Assembly: GCA_963783145.1 (NCBI GenBank)
Contig: CAWAMM010000007.1
Location: forward strand, 806,001 to 870,000
Length of the DNA stretch: 64,000 nucleotides
Source: DATGKG01 sp963783145
Lineage (GTDB): Bacteria; Desulfobacterota; Binatia; Binatales; Binataceae
Direction: 5' to 3'
Under the pieces are notes generated by a model. That model was given only the letters and a program-made list of their open reading frames with translations. It did no database searches and was not told the DNA's origin. A program made the position numbers and the translations under genes. Of this stretch, positions 8,965 through 16,610 are shown one piece after another. Every line of letters starts with the position of its first letter. Position 1 is the first letter of the stretch.

Positions 8965-9027
8965 ACAGGCTTGCTTGCACACTCCGCGCGCTATGGCTTA
9001 AGACTCCATCAGCGTAAGGAGATTGCC

Positions 9028-9960
9028 ATGCAACCGCTCGACCCGCAGGTGAAGGTTCTTCTCGATCAAATGGCGGCTGCCAACCAGCCCGCATTCCATA
9101 GCCAGTCGCCCGTCGATGCGCGCAAGGCGATGGAAGCGATGCTCAATGTGCTCGGCCCCGGTCCTGAGGTTCATAAGGTTGAGGATCGCAAGATCCCCGG
9201 TCCGGTGAGCGAGATTCCGATTCGTATCTATACGCCGGCGGGCAAGCCGAATGGCATCCTGGTTTATTTCCATGGCGGCGGATGGGTGGTCGGCGACCTC
9301 GCCAGCCATGATTACGTCTGCCGTGTGTTCGCCACCGAAACCGGGTGCACCGTGGTCGCGATCGATTATCGCCTCGCTCCCGAGCACAAATTTCCCGCGG
9401 GTCCCGACGACTGCTATGCCGCGACGCAATGGGTAGCGAAGAATGCGGGCTCGCTCGGTAGCGATGCCGATCATATCGCGGTGGGTGGCGACAGCGCCGG
9501 TGGCAACCTCGCGGCGGTCGTCTCGCTGATGGCGCGCGACCGCGGCGGCCCGCGCATCCGTCATCAGATGTTGATTTACCCGGTGACCGACGCTGCGATG
9601 GATACGCCATCGTACAAGGAATTCACTGCCGACGGCTTCGTGCTATCGAAGCTCGATATGGAATGGTTCTGGAATTACTACATCCCGAACCCAAAGGATC
9701 GGGCGAACCCGTACGCGTCGCCGATGCGTGCCAAGGACCTGAAAAACCTCCCGCCCGCACACATCATTACCGCCTCGCATGACCCGTTGCGCGACGAGGG
9801 CGAGGTCTTCGCGGAACTTCTCAAAGAAGCCGGCAACAGGGTCAAAGTGAAGCGCTATGAAGGCGTCGTGCACGGCTTCGTCAGCCTGCAAGCGGCCATC
9901 GATCAGGGCAAGACGGCGACCCGGGAGTTGGCCGAAGAGCTAAAGGCCTCGCTCAAGTAG
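9028..9960 (+). CDS. HSL-family alpha/beta hydrolase (esterase/lipase)
   Basis: 310 residues of the hormone-sensitive-lipase family. Visible features are the oxyanion-hole HGGGW (82-86), the nucleophile elbow GDSAGGN (Ser156), the catalytic Asp in ASHDPLRDEG (Asp252) and the His in VVHGF (His282). It would hydrolyse short to medium acyl esters in the cytoplasm, since no signal peptide is present. The start at 9028 has AAGGAG 6 nt upstream. The longer frame from 8971 lacks this. Confidence 0.93.
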   Translation: MQPLDPQVKVLLDQMAAANQPAFHSQSPVDARKAMEAMLNVLGPGPEVHKVEDRKIPGPVSEIPIRIYTPAGKPNGILVYFHGGGWVVGDLASHDYVCRVFATETGCTVVAIDYRLAPEHKFPAGPDDCYAATQWVAKNAGSLGSDADHIAVGGDSAGGNLAAVVSLMARDRGGPRIRHQMLIYPVTDAAMDTPSYKEFTADGFVLSKLDMEWFWNYYIPNPKDRANPYASPMRAKDLKNLPPAHIITASHDPLRDEGEVFAELLKEAGNRVKVKRYEGVVHGFVSLQAAIDQGKTATRELAEELKASLK

Positions 9961-10374
9961 ACCGGCTACCGACACATTGTCGATAGCCAGCCCGGCTGAA
10001 ATCGGCAACGGCCCCAATCTCCTTGGAAGACCAGGACCCTTGGATTTCCTCGACTATTTGGCTTCGTTTGGTAATTTCGTCGTCATTCGAGCCGCCATAG
10101 TGGGTTTGTTTTCACACTTTTGGCATTCGAAACCGTGCCTACCCAAGTCGCCTACCCAAGTCCTTCGCGTAGCGCTCAGGACCACCGCTCGCTCGCGGTG
10201 GGTTTGTTTTTGCATTTTTCGCATATGCCCATCGCGTGCCCACAATGACTTGCGGCACCCGATGAGGTGCCGTAAGAGCAGCCTAGCATACTTCGGTTGA
10301 TTACGAATCCGCGTGATTTCCGGGCCGTTGCCATCGGTGAAATGACCCATCGTCTCGCGCTAAACTAGCGCGCG
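9961..10374. repeat. Intergenic region with imperfect direct repeats
   Basis: No gene. The 13-mer GTGGGTTTGTTTT occurs twice (10100-10112 and 10198-10210), each followed by a CA-T-rich block. CCTACCCAAGTC occurs twice in tandem (10138-10149 and 10151-10162). This may be a duplicated regulatory segment upstream of the channel gene or a decayed repeat. No promoter was identified with confidence. Confidence 0.45.
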
Positions 10375-11304
10375 ATGTTCAGACGATTGCGCGCTCACCG
10401 AAGAACCATCGCCGGCGCCGGGCCGCAGCAGCCCGAAGCCACCATCCTCGGCCTCGAGGATAGCCGCTTTAGCGACCTCTACCATTTCCTGCTCACCGAA
10501 TCGTGGCCGGTGCTGCTGGCCGGTATCGTCATCATCTTCGTCGCAGTGAATTCAGTCTTCGCGATTGTGTACATGCTGGACAAAGGTGTGGAGAACGCGC
10601 GCCCGGGCTCCTTCGCCGACGCGTTTTTCTTCAGCGTGCAGACCATGGCGACCATCGGCTACGGCAAGATGGACCCCGACACGTTCCTGGCCGAAGTCAT
10701 GATGAGTATCGAGGCGCTCACCGGACTGGTAGGCCTCGCGATGGTGACCGGGCTGGTGTTCGCGAAGTTCTCGCGTCCGACCGCGCGGGTACGCTTCAGC
10801 CGCGTCGCGATCGTCTCGAATCGCGATGGCATTCCCAGCCTGCAATTCCGGATGGCGAACATGCGCGCCAACCGCATCGTCGATGTGAGCGCGACGGTGG
10901 TTTTCGCGCGGCAGGAAAAAACCCTCGAGGGTGAGGAAATGCGCCGCTTTTACGATCTCAAACTTCAGCGCGATCGCAATTCACTCTTCATCTATTCATG
11001 GACCGCGATCCATCCGATTACTGAGGATTCGCCCATTAATGGTGTCACGAAGGAAGCGATGCAAGCGGCGAGTGCCGAGATTATCGTTTCGGTGCTGGGA
11101 CTGGATGAGACCTTCGCGCAGACGGTCCACGCTCGCTACAGCTATCGGGCGGGCGACATCTTATGGGGCCAGCGTTTCGTCGACATCCTGGAACGCAGGC
11201 CCGACGGCGCCCTCTCGATTGACTACACCCATTTCGACGATGTGGTCCCGAGCACCATGGCGGTCTCGAATGAACCCACCACCGGCGGCATCCCCACGGA
11301 ATGA
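10375..11304 (+). CDS. KirBac-type inward-rectifier potassium channel
   Basis: 309 residues. An N-terminal cytoplasmic slide helix (DLYHFLLTESWP) is followed by TM1 (~44-68), a pore helix and K+ filter TIGYG (93-97), TM2 (~107-131) and a C-terminal immunoglobulin-like Kir domain (RVRFSRVAIVSNRDG onward). Length and order match prokaryotic Kir channels. It forms a tetrameric K+ channel in the inner membrane. The stop overlaps the next gene's ATG in ATGA, so the two are translationally coupled. Confidence 0.93.
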   Translation: MFRRLRAHRRTIAGAGPQQPEATILGLEDSRFSDLYHFLLTESWPVLLAGIVIIFVAVNSVFAIVYMLDKGVENARPGSFADAFFFSVQTMATIGYGKMDPDTFLAEVMMSIEALTGLVGLAMVTGLVFAKFSRPTARVRFSRVAIVSNRDGIPSLQFRMANMRANRIVDVSATVVFARQEKTLEGEEMRRFYDLKLQRDRNSLFIYSWTAIHPITEDSPINGVTKEAMQAASAEIIVSVLGLDETFAQTVHARYSYRAGDILWGQRFVDILERRPDGALSIDYTHFDDVVPSTMAVSNEPTTGGIPTE

Positions 11305-12134
11305 ATGCCACGGCCTCGCGAGTTTGCGCGCTGATTATTGCGATCACTATCTCAGGATGCGCATCGTACTGGCTGCTTTATCCGGGGATGGCGGAATCGA
11401 CTGATCCTCATCTGGATCCAGCCGCCTCCGGCGATCAATACCAGTTAATTTCGGTCGCCAATGCGAATCGGGTCAGCCTCAAAGGATGGCTCTTCGCGCG
11501 GCCCGGCGATCGCGGAACCGCTCTTATCCTCGGCGGCAACGCGATGAACATTTCGGCCACCTACGCGCAGAGCAAATATTTGATCGGCCACGGCTTTCGG
11601 GTGCTGATCTTCACCTGGCAGGGCTTCGACAGTAACGGCGGCGAGGCCGAACTTACCTCGCTGCTCGGCGATGCAAACGCATTTTATGCCTATGTGCAGA
11701 GCCACTTCCCCGGCGAGCCGATTGCCTTCGTGGGCTACTCGACCGGTGCGGTGACCGGGCTCTGTCTCGCGCCGAAGGATCCGATGAAGGCCATCGTGGT
11801 CGAAGGCATCTTCAATCCCAAAACCATCGTCGACGATCGTCATATGTGGTACGCGATGCCACTGGAGGGAAGGTTCACCGCGGAGGTTCCCGATGAGTTG
11901 GACACCGCGCGATGCCTCAACGGAATCAAAGCCACGCCGATTCTGTTCGTGCACAATCGCGCCGATCCGCTGGCGCCCTACGATGCGGCGCGGCGGCTCT
12001 TCGACGGCTACCAGGGCCCGAAGGAATTCCTCGATACGCGTCAGCTCGATGCTTCTGAAGCGCACATGGGCTCGGCCTTCGACGACACCGCGCAGGCAAA
12101 AATTCTGGCGTTTTTGAAGGAACAGCTCAGCTGA
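11301..12134 (+). CDS. Lipoprotein alpha/beta hydrolase
   Basis: 277 residues. It has a signal peptide with lipobox ISGC (Cys20). The alpha/beta hydrolase core follows, with nucleophile elbow GYSTG (Ser147), a probable Asp222 in HNRADPL and His255 in SEAHMG. It resembles the membrane-anchored serine aminopeptidase / BEM46-like group, but the substrate is unknown. Its ATG overlaps the stop of the KirBac gene, which suggests co-expression at the envelope. Confidence 0.82.
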   Translation: MNATASRVCALIIAITISGCASYWLLYPGMAESTDPHLDPAASGDQYQLISVANANRVSLKGWLFARPGDRGTALILGGNAMNISATYAQSKYLIGHGFRVLIFTWQGFDSNGGEAELTSLLGDANAFYAYVQSHFPGEPIAFVGYSTGAVTGLCLAPKDPMKAIVVEGIFNPKTIVDDRHMWYAMPLEGRFTAEVPDELDTARCLNGIKATPILFVHNRADPLAPYDAARRLFDGYQGPKEFLDTRQLDASEAHMGSAFDDTAQAKILAFLKEQLS

Positions 12135-12257
12135 TTCGAAATGGGTCCTGCTCTCCTCGCCCTTCAGAAGTGAAAGGGTCTACGGGCGGCGTCCTGACTG
12201 AATGAATGCGGCGCTTCATTGACCGCGAGACTTGAAATTCGCACGGCGACTTCCATA

Positions 12258-13064
12258 CTACCAGTAACAATGAGTGACGGTCGGTTGGCGCTCGCAATCG
12301 TCGCCGTTGCGGCAGATGATCCAAAAACAGTGGCGCTTACGCGCGTGATGAGCTTCTTTCCATTTGGTCGAAACCATCGGACCGGAGCGAATCTTGATAA
12401 TCAAATCGCAGACAGTGAATCCGGCTGCCTCGGCCATCCGCATGAAATCGCAATGCGGCCACTTCGACTTATGGTTGTTCACCATGTCGGTGATTTTGGC
12501 GAGCAGTAAGCCATTCGGTTTCAGTACCCGCTGGGCTTGCTTCAAAAATGGCGGGTAGAGATAGCTCAGGTTCCAATCCTGTTCCTTGCCACATTCAACC
12601 GTTGCGCCGAAGTCCACATCAAAACGCTTCTTGCTCTTATCACGCCCCTGCGGCCCAACATGAGGTGGATCGTAAACCACCGTCCCGAATGAGGCGGACG
12701 GCACGCCGGCCATTTCGCGGTTGTCCCCGACGATCATCGTTTTGTACTGAGGGTCGATATCCATCGACACAACTTTTCGACGCGAGTCCTTCCAGAATCG
12801 TCCCGCATTGAAGGTCGCGTCCATAATGGGCTCGGGCTTGATGGTGGCGTAAAATCTGAAGATCTCTTCGAGTAGTTCGCCGTCGGCGCCCTCCCAAACG
12901 CTGCTGAGCGGCTCGTATTTGGAGGTAGGCTCGGCGTTCGCGCTGGATAGACCGGCTCGTCGGGCGCGCTCGCGGCTCGATTCCCTCTCGACACTCGAAT
13001 CCTTGATGATTCGTAGCGCCAACTGATTTATGTCGAGTTTCCGCTTATTCAGCCGCTTTGGCAT
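12258..13064 (-). CDS. Putative DNA methyltransferase (DPPH motif)
   Basis: 268 residues. A SAM-binding motif I-like DATFNAG (82-88), acidic MDIDP (101-105) and a catalytic YDPPHVGP (131-138) give the order expected of an amino-methyltransferase. The aromatic residue after DPP is His instead of the usual Tyr, Phe or Trp. The later FLKQAQRVLKPNGLLLAKITD strand-helix is also typical. The N-terminal 45 residues are basic. No restriction endonuclease neighbours it, so it is a solitary enzyme, perhaps of phage origin. DNA versus RNA as substrate is not settled. Confidence 0.7.
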   Translation of the reverse strand: MPKRLNKRKLDINQLALRIIKDSSVERESSRERARRAGLSSANAEPTSKYEPLSSVWEGADGELLEEIFRFYATIKPEPIMDATFNAGRFWKDSRRKVVSMDIDPQYKTMIVGDNREMAGVPSASFGTVVYDPPHVGPQGRDKSKKRFDVDFGATVECGKEQDWNLSYLYPPFLKQAQRVLKPNGLLLAKITDMVNNHKSKWPHCDFMRMAEAAGFTVCDLIIKIRSGPMVSTKWKEAHHARKRHCFWIICRNGDDCERQPTVTHCYW

Positions 13065-13143
13065 TCGCGCGATTTTGACAGATTACGATTCTATACGCAC
13101 GCGAACGATCGTTTGATTTGCAACAGGCGCAATGACTACCCCC

Positions 13144-13179
13144 TTGACGATTCTCATAACCAAATGATAATTATTATCA
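13144..13179 (+). promoter_or_regulatory. Promoter with overlapping Fur/PerR-type 7-1-7 operator
   Basis: TTGACG (13144-13149), a 16-nt spacer and GATAAT (13166-13171) form a sigma-70 promoter. The -10 is the left half of a perfect inverted repeat, TGATAAT-T-ATTATCA (13165-13179), which is the classic 7-1-7 Fur-family box. It lies 8 nt before the Fur-family start codon, so autorepression is the simplest reading. Confidence 0.85.
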
Positions 13180-13187
13180 GGTAATCG

Positions 13188-13700
13188 ATGGAACTAAAGT
13201 TAATCAATGAGGTGCGCCGCGCCGCATATGCGGCCGGCCGGCTCGGCGAGTTCGTCGAACGATGCCACAAGGGCGGCCTCGCGGTGACCCCGCAGCGGCT
13301 CGCGATCATCAAGGCGCTGCTCACCTCCCCGGAGCATCCGCGGGCCGATACGGTGTACGAGGTCGTGCGCCGCGAGCATCCGTATATTTCGCTCGCCACC
13401 GTGCATCGGACGCTGGAGACGCTGTGCGAGATTGGCGAGGCGCGCAAGGTCACCACGCTGCACGATAGCGCACGCTACGACGGCAACCTGACGCCCCATC
13501 ATCACGTGGTATGCGTGAAGTGCCGGCGCGTGCGCGACATCGAAATTCCCGAGCTCGAACAGGTGCTGCGCGGGCGCGCGGCGATTGGTGATTTCAAGCT
13601 GCTCGGCAGCTCGCTGGAAATCCAGGCGCTGTGTGCGCAATGCCGCGAGGATCGGCGGCCGCGTCGCAAGCGCGAGTCGTCTTCCCATAAGTCAGTCTAG
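13188..13700 (+). CDS. Fur-family transcriptional regulator (PerR-like)
   Basis: 170 residues. The winged-helix domain contains GLAVTPQRLAIIKALL and ISLATVHRTLETL. The dimerisation domain has the His cluster TPHHHVVCVKC, and two CxxC pairs (CVKC and CAQC) form a structural zinc site as in PerR and Fur. A 7-1-7 operator overlaps its promoter. Immediately downstream is rubrerythrin, so control of peroxide defence is likely. The choice between PerR and Fur cannot be made from the metal ligands alone. Confidence 0.9.
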   Translation: MELKLINEVRRAAYAAGRLGEFVERCHKGGLAVTPQRLAIIKALLTSPEHPRADTVYEVVRREHPYISLATVHRTLETLCEIGEARKVTTLHDSARYDGNLTPHHHVVCVKCRRVRDIEIPELEQVLRGRAAIGDFKLLGSSLEIQALCAQCREDRRPRRKRESSSHKSV

Positions 13701-13740
13701 AAACTAGAAAGCTAGTACGTTCAAACGGTCAGGAGAAGAA

Positions 13741-14160
13741 ATGCCAAGTCTGAGAGGAACCAAAACCCATAAGAATCTGAAAGAAGCGTTTGCCGGCGAG
13801 AGCCAGGCCAATCGCCGCTACCTGTACTTTGCCAAGGTCGCCGATGTCGAAGGTCAGCCCGAAATCGCGGGCCTGTTCCGTGACACCGCGGAAGGCGAGA
13901 CCGGCCATGCGCACGGCCATCTCGATTATCTGAAGCAGGTGGGCGATCCCGCGACCGATCTGCCGATCGGCGATTCGTTTCTCAATCTGAAGGCCGCCGT
14001 TCATGGCGAGACCTACGAGTATACTGACATGTATCCCGGCATGGCCAAGACCGCCCGCGAGGAAGGCTTCGCCGAAATCGCGGATTGGTTCGAGACCCTC
14101 GCCAAGGCTGAGAAGTCGCACGCCGGCCGCTTCGGCAAGGCTGCCGACAGCTTGAAGTAA
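13741..14160 (+). CDS. rbr: Rubrerythrin (ferritin-like domain only)
   Basis: 139 residues forming the four-helix di-iron domain. Ligand-bearing helices include AFAGESQANRRY, DTAEGETGHAHGH and ETLAKAEKSHAGRF. The C-terminal rubredoxin-like CxxC domain of classical rubrerythrin (~190 residues) is missing. This short type is found in oxygen-tolerant bacteria and reduces peroxide using electrons from a partner. The AGGAG ribosome binding site is 6 nt upstream. It lies 40 bases after the Fur-family gene and before the Fe-S protein and DUF3501, a conserved set. Confidence 0.92.
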   Translation: MPSLRGTKTHKNLKEAFAGESQANRRYLYFAKVADVEGQPEIAGLFRDTAEGETGHAHGHLDYLKQVGDPATDLPIGDSFLNLKAAVHGETYEYTDMYPGMAKTAREEGFAEIADWFETLAKAEKSHAGRFGKAADSLK

Positions 14161-14178
14161 TTCTCTCCGGGTATGATG

Positions 14179-14252
14179 GGCCGGCCGCATGAACCTCGCG
14201 GCCGGCCTCGACAACCTCATCGCCGGGTGCGGACGCGAACTCTCACCCGGCG
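14179..14252. terminator. Two strong hairpins after rubrerythrin
   Basis: GGCCGGCCGC (14179-14188) pairs perfectly with GCGGCCGGCC (14198-14207) around a 9-nt loop. CGCCGGGTG (14221-14229) pairs with CACCCGGCG (14244-14252). Neither is followed by a long U run, so they may attenuate or stabilise the rubrerythrin mRNA and lower expression of the downstream Fe-S/DUF3501 genes, and need not terminate fully. Confidence 0.55.
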
Positions 14253-14253
14253 A

Positions 14254-14303
14254 TTTGTTCAGACCATTTGTTTCAGGCCACTTGTTCAGGCCACTTGTTC
14301 AGG
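14254..14303. repeat. Short tandem repeat, ~13-bp unit
   Basis: About four imperfect units of the form TTGTTCAGGCCA lie in a row just before the Fe-S protein start. The last two, CCACTTGTTCAGG, are identical. Such repeats can vary in copy number and alter leader spacing. Confidence 0.6.
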
Positions 14304-14314
14304 ATTGATTCCAC

Positions 14315-15649
14315 ATGAGCCGGATCTCATCCCTACCGACTGACGGGCTTACCTACAACGCGACCGAGCCGAAGTACTGGGACCGTAAAGGCCTCGACGA
14401 GGAGGTTACCCGCGTCTTCGACATCTGCCAGGGCTGCCGGCTGTGCTTCAATCTGTGCCCTTCGTTCCCAGCGCTGTTCGACGCGATCGACAGCAAGCCG
14501 GATGCCGACGTTCGGCTTCTCACTGCGGAGGAGAAACGCAACGTCATCGACCTCTGCTACCTGTGCAAGATGTGCGAGGTTAGATGCCCCTACACGCCCG
14601 GCGATGGGCATGAGTTCCAGCTCGATTTTCCGCGCCTGATGCAGCGCGACAAGGCGGTCACGGCGAAGGAATCGGGCGTGCAGTTTCGCGACAAGATGCT
14701 CTCGAATCCCGATCGCCTCGGGAAGCTCGGGAGCCTTTTGCCGGGGCTGGCGAACTTCGGATGCCGCAACACGCTCAATCGCGCGTTGATGGAGAAGCTG
14801 CTCGGGATCCATCGCGACAAGAAGCTGCCGGAATTCGCCGATCAGACTCTCGAAAAATGGCTTCGTGAAAATTTGCCGAAGCCGCCCACCAATCCGAATG
14901 CCAAGGTGGTGCTGTTTCCGACCTGCTTCATCAATTATTACAACACCGCGCCCGGCAAGGCCGCGGTCAAGGTATTCGAGAAAAACGGATGCGAAATGGC
15001 GTGCCCGAAGCAGAACTGCTGCGGGATGCCGGCCGTCGATGGCGGCGACATCGCCTTCGCGCAGAAGCAGGCGCGCTCCAATGTCGATTCGATGCTGCCC
15101 TATGTGCGGCACGGATTTAAAATCGCGGCGATTAATCCGACCTGCTCGATGACGATGCGGCGCGAGTATCCGCTGCTGCTCGCGGGCGACGACGTCAAGG
15201 AATTCGCCGCCGCCGTAGTCGATCCGAATGAGTTGCTGTTCCAGCTCAAGAAGGAAGGCAAATTCAATCGCGATTTTCGCACCACGCCGGGAAAGATCGC
15301 GTATCACATCCCATGTCATCTGAAGGCGCAGAATATCGGCTTTCGTTCCCGCGACATGATGCGCACGATTCCCGGCGCCGAGGTCGTCAGCGTCGATGCG
15401 TGTACTGCGCACGACGGCATCTGGGCGATGAAAAAAGAGTACTTCGAGCTGTCGATGAAATGGGGCGCGAAAGCATTCAATGGGATGCGTGACGCCGAGG
15501 CGAAAATTATGACCACCGACTGCCCGCTCTCGGCGATTCAAATCGAGCAGGCGACCGGGGTACATCCGGTGCATCCGCTCGAGGTGCTCGCGGCTGCGTA
15601 CGAGGACAAGGGTTTTCCGAACAAGGTTCCGCCGCCCGAAACCACTTGA
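14315..15649 (+). CDS. GlpC/HdrD-like iron-sulfur (CCG-domain) oxidoreductase subunit
   Basis: 444 residues. Two [4Fe-4S] ferredoxin motifs are visible: C38, C41, C44 and C48 in CQGCRLCFNLCP, and C81, C84, C87 and C91 in CYLCKMCEVRCP. Two cysteine-rich CCG regions follow (CPKQNCCGMP and IPCHLKAQ), as in GlpC and heterodisulfide reductase D. In the rubrerythrin-Fe-S-DUF3501 cluster this protein is thought to pass electrons to the peroxide-reducing rubrerythrin. That role is inferred from neighbourhood. It is soluble, with no membrane segment. Confidence 0.88.
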   Translation: MSRISSLPTDGLTYNATEPKYWDRKGLDEEVTRVFDICQGCRLCFNLCPSFPALFDAIDSKPDADVRLLTAEEKRNVIDLCYLCKMCEVRCPYTPGDGHEFQLDFPRLMQRDKAVTAKESGVQFRDKMLSNPDRLGKLGSLLPGLANFGCRNTLNRALMEKLLGIHRDKKLPEFADQTLEKWLRENLPKPPTNPNAKVVLFPTCFINYYNTAPGKAAVKVFEKNGCEMACPKQNCCGMPAVDGGDIAFAQKQARSNVDSMLPYVRHGFKIAAINPTCSMTMRREYPLLLAGDDVKEFAAAVVDPNELLFQLKKEGKFNRDFRTTPGKIAYHIPCHLKAQNIGFRSRDMMRTIPGAEVVSVDACTAHDGIWAMKKEYFELSMKWGAKAFNGMRDAEAKIMTTDCPLSAIQIEQATGVHPVHPLEVLAAAYEDKGFPNKVPPPETT

Positions 15650-15658
15650 GGATTTCGC

Positions 15659-16249
15659 ATGAAGAAAATAACCAAAGCCGACATTCTGAACCTGGAACAC
15701 TGGGAGCGCGCACGCACGGTGCTGCGGCTGGTCTTTATTCATGAGAAAGAGCGTCGGCGCCTCGCGGTCGGATCGCATCTGACGTTTCTCTTCGAGAACA
15801 CCGCGACGGTTTGGTACCAAATCGAAGAAATGATTCGCTCGGAGCGGATGACCGACGCGGCCGCGATTCAGCATGAGATCGATACCTACAACGAATTGAT
15901 TCCGGCGCGCGGCGAAATCTCTGCGACTTTGCTAATTGAGTTCGCCGAGGCGAAGGAGCGCGACGCGGCGCTGCGGCGTTTGGTCGGAATTGAAAAACAT
16001 CTGTCGCTCAAACTTGGTGAGGTTAAAGTTCCGCTCAAGTTCGACGAACGTCAGATGTCATCGGAGCGCGTCAGCTCGGTGCAGTTCGTGCGCTTCGAGG
16101 TCGGGATGGATAGCGAGACATTTCTGAAACTCGCGTTAGCTAATCAAGTCGCCATTCAAGCCGATCATCCCAACCTAGGCGCGGAGGGAAAAATCACCGG
16201 CGAACTCGCCCAATCGCTCGCCGAGGATTTGGCCGTCGAAAGCCCTTAG
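15659..16249 (+). CDS. DUF3501 family protein
   Basis: 196 residues matching DUF3501, with the N-terminal segment ITKADILNLEHWERAR and the family hallmark VGSHLTFLFENTATVWYQI. Function is unknown. The family is almost always next to rubrerythrin and a GlpC-like Fe-S protein, as here. A GAGGA ribosome binding site precedes the ATG, 9 bases after the Fe-S gene stop. The three genes likely form one operon with the Fur-family gene. Confidence 0.9.
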   Translation: MKKITKADILNLEHWERARTVLRLVFIHEKERRRLAVGSHLTFLFENTATVWYQIEEMIRSERMTDAAAIQHEIDTYNELIPARGEISATLLIEFAEAKERDAALRRLVGIEKHLSLKLGEVKVPLKFDERQMSSERVSSVQFVRFEVGMDSETFLKLALANQVAIQADHPNLGAEGKITGELAQSLAEDLAVESP

Positions 16250-16610
16250 CGCAACCGTTCAATCCCTCCTCAACGTATAGATAAGAGCCCAAACGGTGTC
16301 GTCGGAGCAGCTAATGCGCCGGACTGAACCGAGTCCAATTATTAGTTGCGCACGTGGTGCCGAATTGCGCGAATTATCCATTCCCAAGTGATCGATATGG
16401 TCCCCCATGCGACCTATTCCGGCTAAATATGCGATTTTGCAGGAGCATCAGCGCTTGACTCGGTCGTAGACCCCTGCTTGACAACCTCTTCGGCAAGATG
16501 CTACCTAGGCCGCGTTAACGTGCCGGTAATCAAAGAGGTGCGAGGAATAGAGGTGTTTCGGTTCGGGGCCTAGCTGATCTCCGAAAAATGCAGTCGGCTT
16601 TGGGGAGCAT
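16250..16610. other. Intergenic leader of the DUF1302 gene
   Basis: 361 bases without a coding frame of interest. A TTGACA hexamer at about 16479 could be a -35, but the sequence 17 nt later (CTACCT) is a poor -10. The region is less GC-rich than its neighbours, consistent with regulatory DNA. No operator palindrome was recognised. Confidence 0.35.

Noticed and set aside
14333..15874. Long minus-strand frame (513 codons) opposite the Fe-S protein and DUF3501
   Set aside because: It is a shadow of GC-rich coding; the plus-strand proteins have clear Fe-S and DUF3501 motifs.
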